The notes: generated by a model from the sequence alone, not told the origin. DNA of 17,484 nt from Bacteroidales bacterium Bact_07 (GCA_001603415.1 LUYY01000140.1:1-17484); one strand, 5' to 3'; counted from the stretch's first letter, positions 7,763 through 14,985 are shown. Made by a program: numbers and translations.

Positions 7763-8671
7763 ATGAGCAAAAAGGTGCCACTAAATCATCTACGCGAACT
7801 TGAGTCGGAAGCTGTATATGTTATTCGCGAGGTGGTTGCACAGTTCGAGAACCCAGTAATGCTGTTCAGCGGTGGGAAGGATTCGATAGTGATGTTCCAT
7901 TTAGCCCGAAAGGCTTTTTATCCGGCCAAGGTTCCCTTCCCTTTGATGCACATCGATACTGGCCATAACTTTCAGGAGACCCTTGATTTCCGTGACTGGC
8001 TTGTGGAGGAAACAGGTGTGCAGCTAATTGTGAGGTATGTTCAAGATTCCATCGATAAGGGCAGGGTGGTGGAGGAAACTGGCTACAATGCCAGCCGAAA
8101 TAAGTTGCAAACAGTAACCTTGCTCGATGCCATTGAGGAGTTAAAGATTGATTGTGCCATGGGCGGTGGTCGACGCGATGAGGAAAAGGCAAGGGCAAAG
8201 GAACGTTTCTTCTCGCATCGCGATGAGTTTGGCCAGTGGGATCCCAAAAACCAACGCCCTGAACTTTGGAATCTGTTTAATGGCCGAAAGAACTTAGGGG
8301 AACATTTCAGGGTTTTCCCAATCAGTAACTGGACCGAAATGGATGTATGGCAGTATATTTTGCTCGAGAATATTGCCATACCTACGCTATACTTCTCCCA
8401 TGAGCGTGAGGTTTTTGAGCGCGACGGTGTATTGTATGCCAAAACGCCCTTCCTAAAGATGAAGGATACCGAAAAAGCTGAGAAGCGTATTGTGCGTTTC
8501 CGAACCATTGGCGATGCAACCTGCACGGGTGCCATTGAGTCGGTGGCAAGTAGCGTTGAGGATATTATTCGCGAGGTAGCTGCTACACGCGTTACAGAGC
8601 GCGGTGGCCGAGCCGATGATAAGCGCTCCGAGGCCGCCATGGAGGATAGGAAGATTGAAGGTTACTTTTAG
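7763..8671 (+). CDS. cysD: Sulfate adenylyltransferase subunit 2 (ATP sulfurylase small subunit)
   Basis: CysD is the catalytic PP-loop subunit of ATP sulfurylase, which makes APS and pyrophosphate from sulfate and ATP, driven by GTP hydrolysis in CysN. The 302-residue length equals that of E. coli CysD. The pyrophosphatase loop SGGKDS is at residues 36-41, followed by LMHIDTGHNFQETLDFRD, the arginine-rich GGGRRDEEKARAKER segment, the WTEMDVWQYI motif, and a C terminus ending in MEDRKIEGYF, typical of the family. The ATG at 7763 is the only suitable start, since an upstream ATG runs into a stop after four codons. The cysN start lies 22 bases after its stop, so the two subunits form an operon. 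Confidence 0.97.
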   Translation: MSKKVPLNHLRELESEAVYVIREVVAQFENPVMLFSGGKDSIVMFHLARKAFYPAKVPFPLMHIDTGHNFQETLDFRDWLVEETGVQLIVRYVQDSIDKGRVVEETGYNASRNKLQTVTLLDAIEELKIDCAMGGGRRDEEKARAKERFFSHRDEFGQWDPKNQRPELWNLFNGRKNLGEHFRVFPISNWTEMDVWQYILLENIAIPTLYFSHEREVFERDGVLYAKTPFLKMKDTEKAEKRIVRFRTIGDATCTGAIESVASSVEDIIREVAATRVTERGGRADDKRSEAAMEDRKIEGYF

Positions 8672-8693
8672 TTTTTTAAATTCTTTTTTGACA

Positions 8694-9971
8694 ATGGAAG
8701 ACAAAACAATTGAACGCTCGTACCTGGATATGGAGCTTTTACGCTTTACCACAGCCGGAAGCGTTGACGATGGTAAGAGCACTCTGATTGGACGACTACT
8801 ATACGATTCAAAGGCTATTTTTCAGGATCAGCTTGAGGCAATTGAGCGCGCAAGCATAAAGAAGGGCGAAGAGTATATCAACCTTGCCCTATTAACCGAT
8901 GGCCTGCGTGCTGAACGCGAACAGGGTATCACTATTGATGTGGCTTACAGGTATTTCCATACGCCCAAGCGTAAGTTTATCATTGCCGATACCCCGGGCC
9001 ATGTGCAGTATACCCGTAACATGGTAACAGGCGCCTCAACTGCTAATGCAGCAGTTATCCTTGTTGATGCCCGCCATGGTGTTATTGAGCAAACCATCAG
9101 GCATGCCTATATAGCCTCACTGTTGCGTATTCCTCACGTGATAGTTTGTGTAAACAAGATGGATTTGGTCGATTTTAAGCAGGAGGTTTTTGATGCCATT
9201 CAACAGAAATTCCATGAGTTTGCCACCCACCTCGATTTGCACGATGTTAGGTTTATTCCCATTAGCGCCCTGTTAGGCGATAATGTGGTTGATAGGTCAA
9301 AGAATATGGACTGGTATCAGGGCCCTACGCTAATGTATCTGCTTGAGAATCTATATATATCAAACGATTACAATCAGCTCGATGCACGTTTCCCGGTTCA
9401 GTATGTCATTCGTCCGCAATCCATAGAGTTTCACGATTACCGTGGCTATGCAGGCCGTATGGCCAGTGGAACATTCAGGGTTGGCGATAGGGTTAAGGTT
9501 CTTCCTTCGGGATTCACTACTACCATCAAAGCCATTGACTTTTGGACCGATCACCTCGATTCAATTACCGCTCCTCAATCTGGAACTATTATTTTGGAGG
9601 ATGATCTCGACGTTTCGCGGGGCTGCATGATTATCCCCGAGGAGAATGGTGTTAAGCAAGGCCAGGATATTGAACTAATGATTTGCTGGTTGGGCGATAA
9701 GCCCATGGTTCCGGGCGGAAAGTATGCCCTTAAGCACACCACCAACGATTTGCGGTGTATGATTAAGGAGGTGAAGTATAAGGTAAATATCAATACCCTT
9801 GAAAAGGACTACGACGATAAATCGATAGCCATGAACGATATTGCCTGCATATCGATTCGCACAACCAAACCGCTATTTTACGATTCATACCGTCAGAACC
9901 GGGTTACTGGAAGTTTGATTCTTATTGATGAGGCTACCAATGTAACCGTTGGTGCAGGCATGATAGTTTAG
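8694..9971 (+). CDS. cysN: Sulfate adenylyltransferase subunit 1 (GTPase subunit)
   Basis: CysN is the EF-Tu-like GTPase that powers ATP sulfurylase together with CysD. The 425-residue protein shows G1 GSVDDGKS at residues 22-29, the GITIDVAYRYF switch region, G3 DTPGH at 99-103 and G4 NKMD at 154-157. The EF-Tu-like beta-barrel domains follow, with VIRPQSIEFHDYRGYAG and the C-terminal TNVTVGAGMI stretch. It is shorter than E. coli CysN (about 475), lacking the tail after that stretch, and carries no fused APS kinase, consistent with the separate cysC. The frame is open 90 bases further upstream, overlapping cysD, but the ATG at 8694 gives the family N terminus (MEDKTIERSYLDMELLRFTT). It converges on the Nudix gene with only 5 bases between the stop codons. 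Confidence 0.96.
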   Translation: MEDKTIERSYLDMELLRFTTAGSVDDGKSTLIGRLLYDSKAIFQDQLEAIERASIKKGEEYINLALLTDGLRAEREQGITIDVAYRYFHTPKRKFIIADTPGHVQYTRNMVTGASTANAAVILVDARHGVIEQTIRHAYIASLLRIPHVIVCVNKMDLVDFKQEVFDAIQQKFHEFATHLDLHDVRFIPISALLGDNVVDRSKNMDWYQGPTLMYLLENLYISNDYNQLDARFPVQYVIRPQSIEFHDYRGYAGRMASGTFRVGDRVKVLPSGFTTTIKAIDFWTDHLDSITAPQSGTIILEDDLDVSRGCMIIPEENGVKQGQDIELMICWLGDKPMVPGGKYALKHTTNDLRCMIKEVKYKVNINTLEKDYDDKSIAMNDIACISIRTTKPLFYDSYRQNRVTGSLILIDEATNVTVGAGMIV

Positions 9972-9976
9972 CTCCG

Positions 9977-10429
9977 CTAATGTTCCGTTAACCATTGTGC
10001 AAGGCAGCCAAGAGCTGCCTTTACTATTTTGGCATGGTCAAATGCTAGCGTTGGAAGGTGTTCTATGGGAAACCATTGTGCTTTTGCGGCGTCGTCACCG
10101 GCGGTTGGAGTAGCTTGGTTATCGCTCACAACTCCCCAGAATGCTATGGCTATGTTCCTGTCGCGAGGGTCCCTGTCGATGTCGTCGAATGCACCAATTT
10201 GATGCAAATCAACACCCGCTATCCCGGTTTCTTCCATTAGTTCCCGTGCTGCGGCATCTGCAAGTAATTCATTCATCTCTGGGAAACCACCTGGCAGGGC
10301 ATAATTCCCCTTGTAGGGATTGTTTCCTCGCTGTATTAGCAGCAAATGGGTTGCCTGCTTGTTCCTGTCAACCTTGAAAATTGCAGCATCAACCGTAACG
10401 AGCATGCGGGGATATTTGTAGCAATACAT
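9977..10429 (-). CDS. Nudix hydrolase
   Basis: The 150-residue protein carries a complete Nudix box GX5EX7REUXEEXGU at residues 48-70 (G48, E54, R62-E63, E66-E67, G69-I70), so it should bind Mg2+ and hydrolyse a nucleoside diphosphate linked to another moiety. The N terminus MYCYKYPRMLVTVDAAIF and the order of strands resemble ADP-ribose or NrtR-related Nudix proteins common in Bacteroidota, and there is no helix-turn-helix extension, so it is a stand-alone enzyme. The exact substrate cannot be read from the sequence. It starts 6 bases after the stop of a 38-residue membrane peptide on the same strand and ends 5 bases from the cysN stop. Confidence 0.9.
   Translation of the reverse strand: MYCYKYPRMLVTVDAAIFKVDRNKQATHLLLIQRGNNPYKGNYALPGGFPEMNELLADAAARELMEETGIAGVDLHQIGAFDDIDRDPRDRNIAIAFWGVVSDNQATPTAGDDAAKAQWFPIEHLPTLAFDHAKIVKAALGCLAQWLTEH
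10001..10027 (+). terminator. Possible cysN terminator embedded in the Nudix gene
   Basis: AAGGCAGC (10001-10008) pairs perfectly with GCTGCCTT (10014-10021) around a 5-base loop, and the plus strand continues T-rich (TTACTATTTT). It lies 30 bases after the cysN stop, within the last codons of the opposite-strand Nudix gene. Its T-tract is interrupted, so it may be weak. Confidence 0.5.
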
Positions 10430-10435
10430 GCAGCA

Positions 10436-10552
10436 CTATTCGTTTTCAGGGTTTTCGTCGTTGTCGGATTTTCTGCGATCCCGTATTTTGAAGGCAATCC
10501 AAATTGCAAATGCAATTATTGCCAGTGCTATCAGGATTTGGTGTTTTATCAT
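10436..10552 (-). CDS. Small single-pass membrane peptide (38 residues)
   Basis: The minus-strand frame starts with ATG at 10552 and ends with TAG at 10438-10436, encoding 38 residues. It begins MIKHQ, has one hydrophobic helix of about 17 residues (ILIALAIIAFAIWIAF) and ends with a basic then acidic tail (KIRDRRKSDNDENPENE). Basic residues directly after the helix suggest the C terminus is cytoplasmic. The stop codon is 6 bases from the start of the Nudix gene, the spacing of a cotranscribed pair, and a promoter-like sequence lies upstream. I do not know the family and assign no function. The composition and operonic position make it more likely real than chance, but there is no homology evidence. 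Confidence 0.55.
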   Translation of the reverse strand: MIKHQILIALAIIAFAIWIAFKIRDRRKSDNDENPENE

Positions 10553-10575
10553 ACGGTTAGGTTTAAATGGATTTT

Positions 10576-10607
10576 GAAAGATACCAAAAATTGGATTTAA
10601 AGTCAAG
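10576..10607 (-). promoter_or_regulatory. Candidate promoter of the small-peptide/Nudix pair
   Basis: On the minus strand CTTG (10607-10604), a 20-base spacer and TATCTTTC (10583-10576) resemble TTTG-N19-TAnnTTTG with one mismatch in each box. The start of the 38-residue frame follows about 24 bases later. Confidence 0.3.
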
Positions 10608-10664
10608 CGAATGGACTGTTTATTAGTTGATAGCTATCCGTAAATTTTAGAAGAATACAGAAAA

Positions 10665-10675
10665 TAGAAATTAGA
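10665..10675 (+). repeat. Left copy of 11-base direct repeat
   Basis: TAGAAATTAGA is repeated exactly at 10813-10823 and immediately precedes the left terminal inverted repeat, as a target-site duplication would. It is AT-rich, so chance is not fully excluded. Confidence 0.5.
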
Positions 10676-10812
10676 AATCAATGTCGTTTAGTTAAGGTTA
10701 TTTGTCATGTTGAGCTAAGCGAAACATCTCAAAACAAACGATACATAGAGATCCTTCGATTCACTCAGGATGACAAAAGGAGTCTCTGTTTTCTATCTAA
10801 ACGACATTGAAT
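10676..10812. mobile_element. MITE-like inverted-repeat element, 137 bases
   Basis: The ends are 16-base terminal inverted repeats with one mismatch: AATCAATGTCGTTTAG at 10676-10691 and CTAAACGACATTGAAT at 10797-10812. Inside is a second, imperfect inverted repeat (10701-10730 against 10748-10777, 23 of 30 positions complementary) of the TTTGTCATnnTGAG...GATCTC type that recurs between genes in many Bacteroidota. The element is bounded on both sides by an identical 11-base direct repeat, TAGAAATTAGA (10665-10675 and 10813-10823), like a target-site duplication. It encodes no protein. It lies between the Nudix/peptide pair and the NlpC/P60 gene and, when transcribed, could form a long hairpin that ends the upstream minus-strand transcript. 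It fills most of the 281-base gap at 10553-10833. Confidence 0.6.
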
Positions 10813-10823
10813 TAGAAATTAGA
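10813..10823 (+). repeat. Right copy of 11-base direct repeat
   Basis: TAGAAATTAGA immediately follows the right terminal inverted repeat and is identical to 10665-10675. Confidence 0.5.
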
Positions 10824-10833
10824 GCCTATATGC

Positions 10834-11601
10834 TTAAAGAACCCTTTTTATAATCCTTAGCTTATGCGTATAGATGCCCTGTTGCTGGTTGTAAATGCCC
10901 TGGTGGTCGAACTTATCGATACGAACGTAGCCGGAGCTGTGAATGATTTCGTTGGAATTAATAAGGATGCCAACATGGATAATTCGTCCTTCCTCATTGT
11001 CAAAGAAAGCAATATCGCCAGGTTGAGCATGGTTAACAAACTCAACCGTTTGTCCGGCTTGAACCTGTTGCCATGCATCGCGGGGTAGGAATACACCGGC
11101 AGTTCTAAAGCAAACCTGAACCAACCCTGAACAATCGATTCCAAAAATCGATTTGCCGCCCCAAAGGTAAGGAACATTTAGAAAGCTATTGGCTGTAGCT
11201 ATTACACTTGCTAACGATTGTGTATTATTTGCGGGTGTCTGGCCAACAATCTCGAAATTAGTGCCATTAAGGTGAAATCTTTTACCCGATAATCCGTAAA
11301 GCAACGACCCGGGACTGAGCAAGTACTTAGTGTTGTTGGCAAGGTTTATGGTTTCCGTTAATAAGGCTATGGTTGTAAAACTTTTGAGGGACTGTTCGGT
11401 ATTACTATCATCCACAATTTCGATGAGCCGTGAATCGACCCAACCTGGATAGCTGTCAATAACGCTTTCAATTCTGTACCATTGCTTGTAGCTTTCCAAA
11501 ATATTTACCTGTTCGCCAAAAAGTAGTTGGTTAACCATTTCAGTGGTTTCGTTTGGTTCTTTGCGGACAGGAACCAAACTTTTAGCAGCCAATCCTAGCA
11601 T
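10834..11601 (-). CDS. SH3 plus NlpC/P60 (C40) peptidoglycan hydrolase
   Basis: This is a cysteine peptidase of the C40 family, expected to cut peptide links in peptidoglycan or its muropeptides. The 255-residue protein has an N-terminal bacterial SH3 region (about 1-70: VPVRKEPNETTEMVNQLLFGE and YPGWVDSRLI), a middle linker domain, and the catalytic domain from about 130. The catalytic Cys is C157 in GIDCSG, the His is H209 in IIHVGIL, and the third polar residue is H221 in EIIHSSG. No signal peptide is evident at the chosen start, as is usual for the Bacteroidota versions of this architecture, so a cytoplasmic muropeptide-recycling role is as likely as an envelope role. The frame is open to 11631, but the ATG at 11601 fits the family N terminus. 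A perfect 11-bp inverted repeat spans the region just upstream. Confidence 0.88.
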   Translation of the reverse strand: MLGLAAKSLVPVRKEPNETTEMVNQLLFGEQVNILESYKQWYRIESVIDSYPGWVDSRLIEIVDDSNTEQSLKSFTTIALLTETINLANNTKYLLSPGSLLYGLSGKRFHLNGTNFEIVGQTPANNTQSLASVIATANSFLNVPYLWGGKSIFGIDCSGLVQVCFRTAGVFLPRDAWQQVQAGQTVEFVNHAQPGDIAFFDNEEGRIIHVGILINSNEIIHSSGYVRIDKFDHQGIYNQQQGIYTHKLRIIKRVL

Positions 11602-11635
11602 AATTGCTATTTTTTTGTGTAAATATAGCAATTAT
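11600..11635 (-). promoter_or_regulatory. Perfect inverted repeat at the NlpC/P60 start
   Basis: ATAATTGCTAT (11600-11610) and ATAGCAATTAT (11625-11635) are exact reverse complements 14 bases apart. The inner copy touches the ATG at 11601, and the outer copy overlaps a -7-like TATATTTA (11627-11620, minus strand). It could be an operator, or an RNA hairpin that hides the start codon in transcripts coming from upstream. Confidence 0.45.
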
Positions 11636-11662
11636 CAGGTTTCAGTAATCACCATTGATGAA

Positions 11663-12220
11663 CTATTCCCACATGGCAGTAATGCGAGCTGTGAGGTTTT
11701 TACCATTTACAATATTCTGAACATCAACCTTTAAAGGCGATTTTAGGGTGATTTCAAGGGTGTGTTCAATCCATCCAGCAATACGTTCCATGATTAGCTT
11801 TTCATCGATATGAAATTTTTCTAACTGAAGAACCGCCTTCTTATCGGCACTTTCAACCACTTTAATTTCAGCTGGTTGATAATAGGTTTGGAAGATGCTC
11901 GATGCCCTGCTTAATACGAATTGCGGAGAGCTTATCCTAACAAATATCTTGTAAATGCCCTTTAGGGCTATGTCGGCGCTAAACCGGCCAATTTCACGGG
12001 CTGCCTTATTGTAATCGCCCTCAAAGAAAAGGTCGGCTACCTTTTGGGTAGGAATTATTACCGATTCAATTAACGGATACCAAGTGGTTGCATAAATGGG
12101 TTTTTCAATAATTTCGCGTGATGTTTGGGGCAACGACTTAACCCATTCCGAGTATCGATTAATAAAGTTGGCCTTAACAAAATCGGGGGTTGCTTTTACA
12201 GCGGTTCCTTTTATTTCCAT
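11663..12220 (-). CDS. Uncharacterised protein (possibly DUF2378-like)
   Basis: I do not recognise this protein with confidence. From the ATG at 12220 it is 185 residues, soluble, with no signal peptide or membrane segment. The N terminus MEIKGTAVKATPDFVKANF, the middle WYPLIESVIIPTQKVADLFFEGD and GRFSADIALKGIYKIFVRISSPQFVLSRASSIFQTYYQPAEI, and the late MERIAGWIEHTLEI resemble a pattern I associate with DUF2378/TIGR02265-type proteins, whose fold recalls heme-NO-binding or V4R domains. This is recollection of pattern, not a search result. There is no evident heme-ligand motif. ATGs at 12241 and 12232 give alternative starts a few codons earlier. It lies between the TPR gene (about 100 bases upstream) and the NlpC/P60 gene (61 bases downstream) on the same strand. 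Confidence 0.6.
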   Translation of the reverse strand: MEIKGTAVKATPDFVKANFINRYSEWVKSLPQTSREIIEKPIYATTWYPLIESVIIPTQKVADLFFEGDYNKAAREIGRFSADIALKGIYKIFVRISSPQFVLSRASSIFQTYYQPAEIKVVESADKKAVLQLEKFHIDEKLIMERIAGWIEHTLEITLKSPLKVDVQNIVNGKNLTARITAMWE

Positions 12221-12318
12221 ATTTTTTTTCATTTTCAACAATTTTAAACAAACTTTTGATTATAAGCAAGTTTTTTTGATTAAATCGCACTGCTGATTTT
12301 GAAGGGTGATTAATTCGC

Positions 12319-13551
12319 TTATTTTTGCTTACAGGTGTTGTAGTGTAAACCTTGCGCTTCGATATTACCTAAGCTGCCCGAAATGGAAAAACACCTACAG
12401 GCTTCGTCGTGCTCACCAACCTTCAGTAAGGCTTGCCCTTTGAGAAGATACGATTCTGAGATTTTGTAGTTTAGCGCTATGGCCTTATCAAAGTCAATGA
12501 GTGCCTGCCGGGGTTGTTCGGTTTTAAGGTATATTTTCCCTCGCAGCTGAATTAATTCAGGATTATTGGGTGTAAACTTAAGCATTTTGGCTATTGCCAG
12601 CAGGGCATCGGTGTAAAAGCCTGCATTATAGGCATTTGTGGCTAATTGCAGGTTGGCATCGAAATTATTGGGGAAGAATTCGAGGTATTTTTTGATAGTT
12701 TCGTAGCCCTCAGTCCATCGGTTTAATTTTGCAAGGATTTGGGATTTAAACAGCAAGTATTCTGGCTTTTCGCCGCTTTTTTCAATTGCTTGCCCAATCA
12801 ATTTTAATGCATTTTCGTGCTGGTTTAGGTGGTAAAGCGCTTGCGACTGCAAGGCCAGGTAATGGTAGTTCCTTTTGCTTCGTTTGTAGGCACTTTCAAA
12901 ATCCCTTAGTGCCAACGTGAAATTACCTGCGCCTAAATGCGCAAGGCCACGTACCTCAAATAGGTCTGCTTTTGATTTTGAACTTTTTATCCTTTTATTC
13001 AGTAGTTCAATGGCTTCGTCGTAGCTTTGGTTTTCGATTAAGTACTTGGCGTAAAAGAAATCCTTTTCAATTGGCGAATACCATTCATTAAGCCATAGGT
13101 TTTGCCATTCCTTTAACGATTGGGCAAATTTAAAATCGCTACTGAGCTGATATTTACTTTCTGGTTCCCTAAATACCGATTGTAGGTTACGGCGAGTCCA
13201 TTCGATGCAATTCAGGGTATCGCCTGTAAGGCAATAGGTTCTGGCTAACTGGTAGGATGCAACGCCAGTTCGTTGTTTTTCGGCTTGCAAAAAGTTTTCG
13301 ATGGCTTCACTGTAAAGGTTAGCCTTTAATTGTGCTTGACCTTTTATGAGGTAGAACTGGTAGCGGTATGGTTTAACGGTAAAACACGAATCGGCCCAGC
13401 GGAGGGCATTTTGAGTGTCGTTTTGTTCAAGTGCAGCCACAGCCCGGTAGTATGCCTCGGGCATTTTCTGCGATTGGCCTGCTAAAAAAATAAATTGTAG
13501 AGCAAATAATGCAATCCCGAAGTAGGTTGATTTGCTACATGCACCGGGCAT
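12319..13551 (-). CDS. Secreted TPR-repeat protein
   Basis: The 410-residue protein starts with a hydrophobic signal sequence (GIALFALQFIFLAG, residues about 12-25, with probable cleavage soon after) and then consists of degenerate tetratricopeptide repeats over its whole length. At least eight helix pairs can be seen, for instance around AIENFLQAEKQ, AIELLNKRIKSS, ALRDFESAYKRS, ALKLIGQAIEKSG, TIKKYLEFFPNNFDA, ALLAIAKMLKFTPNNPE and ALIDFDKAIALNYK. It should act as a protein-protein scaffold in the periplasm or on the outer membrane. No enzymatic domain is seen and the partner is unknown. It starts 2 bases after the stop codon of pyruvate kinase, so it is translated from the same transcript, though a functional link is doubtful. 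Confidence 0.85.
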   Translation of the reverse strand: MPGACSKSTYFGIALFALQFIFLAGQSQKMPEAYYRAVAALEQNDTQNALRWADSCFTVKPYRYQFYLIKGQAQLKANLYSEAIENFLQAEKQRTGVASYQLARTYCLTGDTLNCIEWTRRNLQSVFREPESKYQLSSDFKFAQSLKEWQNLWLNEWYSPIEKDFFYAKYLIENQSYDEAIELLNKRIKSSKSKADLFEVRGLAHLGAGNFTLALRDFESAYKRSKRNYHYLALQSQALYHLNQHENALKLIGQAIEKSGEKPEYLLFKSQILAKLNRWTEGYETIKKYLEFFPNNFDANLQLATNAYNAGFYTDALLAIAKMLKFTPNNPELIQLRGKIYLKTEQPRQALIDFDKAIALNYKISESYLLKGQALLKVGEHDEACRCFSISGSLGNIEAQGLHYNTCKQK

Positions 13552-13553
13552 TT

Positions 13554-14969
13554 TTACTTTTTGCTAACAATGTTTTTCACCTTGCTTATTTCCATGAACG
13601 ATGCACCATTGCTTGGCCCAAAGCTACCGCCAATGATTAGTACCATATCTTCCGAAGCAATTTTACGGCGTTCGAGCATGGTGCCAATGGCATCGGTTAG
13701 GAAGTGGTCGCGTGAGCTGCGGGGTTCCATATACACTGCCTCAACACCATACGAAAGTGCCAATTCACGCATAACATGCTGCTTGTAGCAAATGGCGTAA
13801 ATGGGAATTCGCCCGCGGAAAGCGGCAAGGTATCGGCCAGTTCGACCTGTGAGGGTATCAACAATGATTGCTTTTATGGGAAGTGATGAGCAAGCCCTAA
13901 CAGCAGCTTTGGCAAGGGTTGCAGTTACCTCGTTGTTAATCCTTACCAAATTTATCGATAGGTCGGCTTCCTGTGCCTCTTCAACTTCGCGTGCAACGCG
14001 GGTCATTACCTCAACGGCCTCAACGGGGTATTGCCCGTATGCGGTTTCGCCGCTAAGCATAATGGCATCAGTACGCTGGTAGATAGCATTAGCTATATCG
14101 CTAATTTCAGCACGGGTGGGGCGTGGATGCTCTATCATGGTGTGCAGCATCTGAGTGGCAATAATAACGGGCTTTTTACTTTCGATACACTTACGCACAA
14201 TCCGGCGCTGGATAATCGGAAGTTTTTCGGCAGGGATTTCAATTCCCAAATCGCCTCGGGCAACCATTATGCCATAGGCATGATCGAGTATCTCATCAAT
14301 ATTATCGACACCCTGCTGGTTCTCAATCTTTGCAATTATTTTGATAGGGCTGTTGTGCTTGTGCAGAATCTCTTTAATCTCAAGCACATCGTGCTTGTTC
14401 CGGACAAAGCTGTGAGCAATAAAATCGATGTTGTTTTCAATGGCAAACTGAACAAATGCTTTATCTTTCTCGGTTAGCGATGGTAGGTTAATGTGAACGT
14501 TAGGAATATTGACGCTTTTGCGCAATTTAATGGTGCCGCAGTTTGTAGCCTCGCATATTAGGGTGTTATCGTTCTTGTCAATAACTTTTAGCTCAATCTC
14601 GCCATCGTCAATCAGTATGGTGTTGTCAATGGGAACCTCGGTGGCAATATTGGAATAGCTAACATAAACAGTATCGTTGCCTGAGGCACCTTCGGGGTTT
14701 CCAATTACCTTGATGCGATTTCCGGTTTCTACCTTTACCTCCTCGCCGTTTGAGGATGTTCTAATCTCAGGGCCTTTGGTATCGACTAAAATGGCTATAT
14801 TCTCGGAAACCTTACGGATGTTGGCAATAAGATTTTTTGCCGATTCGGGGTTCATGTGTGCGGTGTTCAACCGGGCTACATTCATCCCCGCTTGGTAAAG
14901 AGATTTTATGAAATCAACATCGCAACGCTTATCGGATATGGTGGCAACAATTTTAGTACGTTTAAGCAT
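13554..14969 (-). CDS. pyk: Pyruvate kinase
   Basis: Pyruvate kinase makes pyruvate and ATP from phosphoenolpyruvate and ADP in glycolysis. The 471-residue protein has the normal length and all three domains: KTKIVATI near the start, the nucleotide/phosphate loop RLNTAH at 33-38, DTKGPEIRT from 63, the catalytic IAKIENQQG, the Mg2+-binding VARGDLGIEIP, and ATQMLHTMI plus PRPTRAEISDIANAI. The C domain with LSGETAYGQYPVEAV and the final GGSFGPSNGASFMEI region is complete. The Ser of the usual RxNxSH motif, a monovalent-cation ligand in the rabbit enzyme, is Ala37 here, while the Glu of DTKGPE (E68) that marks K+-dependent enzymes is kept. A -7-like box lies 17 bases upstream, and the TPR gene follows after 2 bases. 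Confidence 0.97.
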   Translation of the reverse strand: MLKRTKIVATISDKRCDVDFIKSLYQAGMNVARLNTAHMNPESAKNLIANIRKVSENIAILVDTKGPEIRTSSNGEEVKVETGNRIKVIGNPEGASGNDTVYVSYSNIATEVPIDNTILIDDGEIELKVIDKNDNTLICEATNCGTIKLRKSVNIPNVHINLPSLTEKDKAFVQFAIENNIDFIAHSFVRNKHDVLEIKEILHKHNSPIKIIAKIENQQGVDNIDEILDHAYGIMVARGDLGIEIPAEKLPIIQRRIVRKCIESKKPVIIATQMLHTMIEHPRPTRAEISDIANAIYQRTDAIMLSGETAYGQYPVEAVEVMTRVAREVEEAQEADLSINLVRINNEVTATLAKAAVRACSSLPIKAIIVDTLTGRTGRYLAAFRGRIPIYAICYKQHVMRELALSYGVEAVYMEPRSSRDHFLTDAIGTMLERRKIASEDMVLIIGGSFGPSNGASFMEISKVKNIVSKK

Positions 14970-14985
14970 AACTCGGAATTTTATG

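Noticed and set aside
8083..8640. Long open frame on the minus strand opposite cysD
   Set aside because: It lies fully within the certain cysD gene, and its translation is Ser/Arg-rich without any family pattern; it is a shadow of the codon usage of cysD.
8604..8693. Upstream extension of cysN overlapping the end of cysD
   Set aside because: The 30 extra residues have no family counterpart, and the ATG at 8694 gives the canonical CysN N terminus 22 bases after the cysD stop.
14031..14477. Open plus-strand frame of 148 codons opposite pyk
   Set aside because: It is antisense to strongly conserved pyruvate kinase motifs and shows no recognisable protein pattern.
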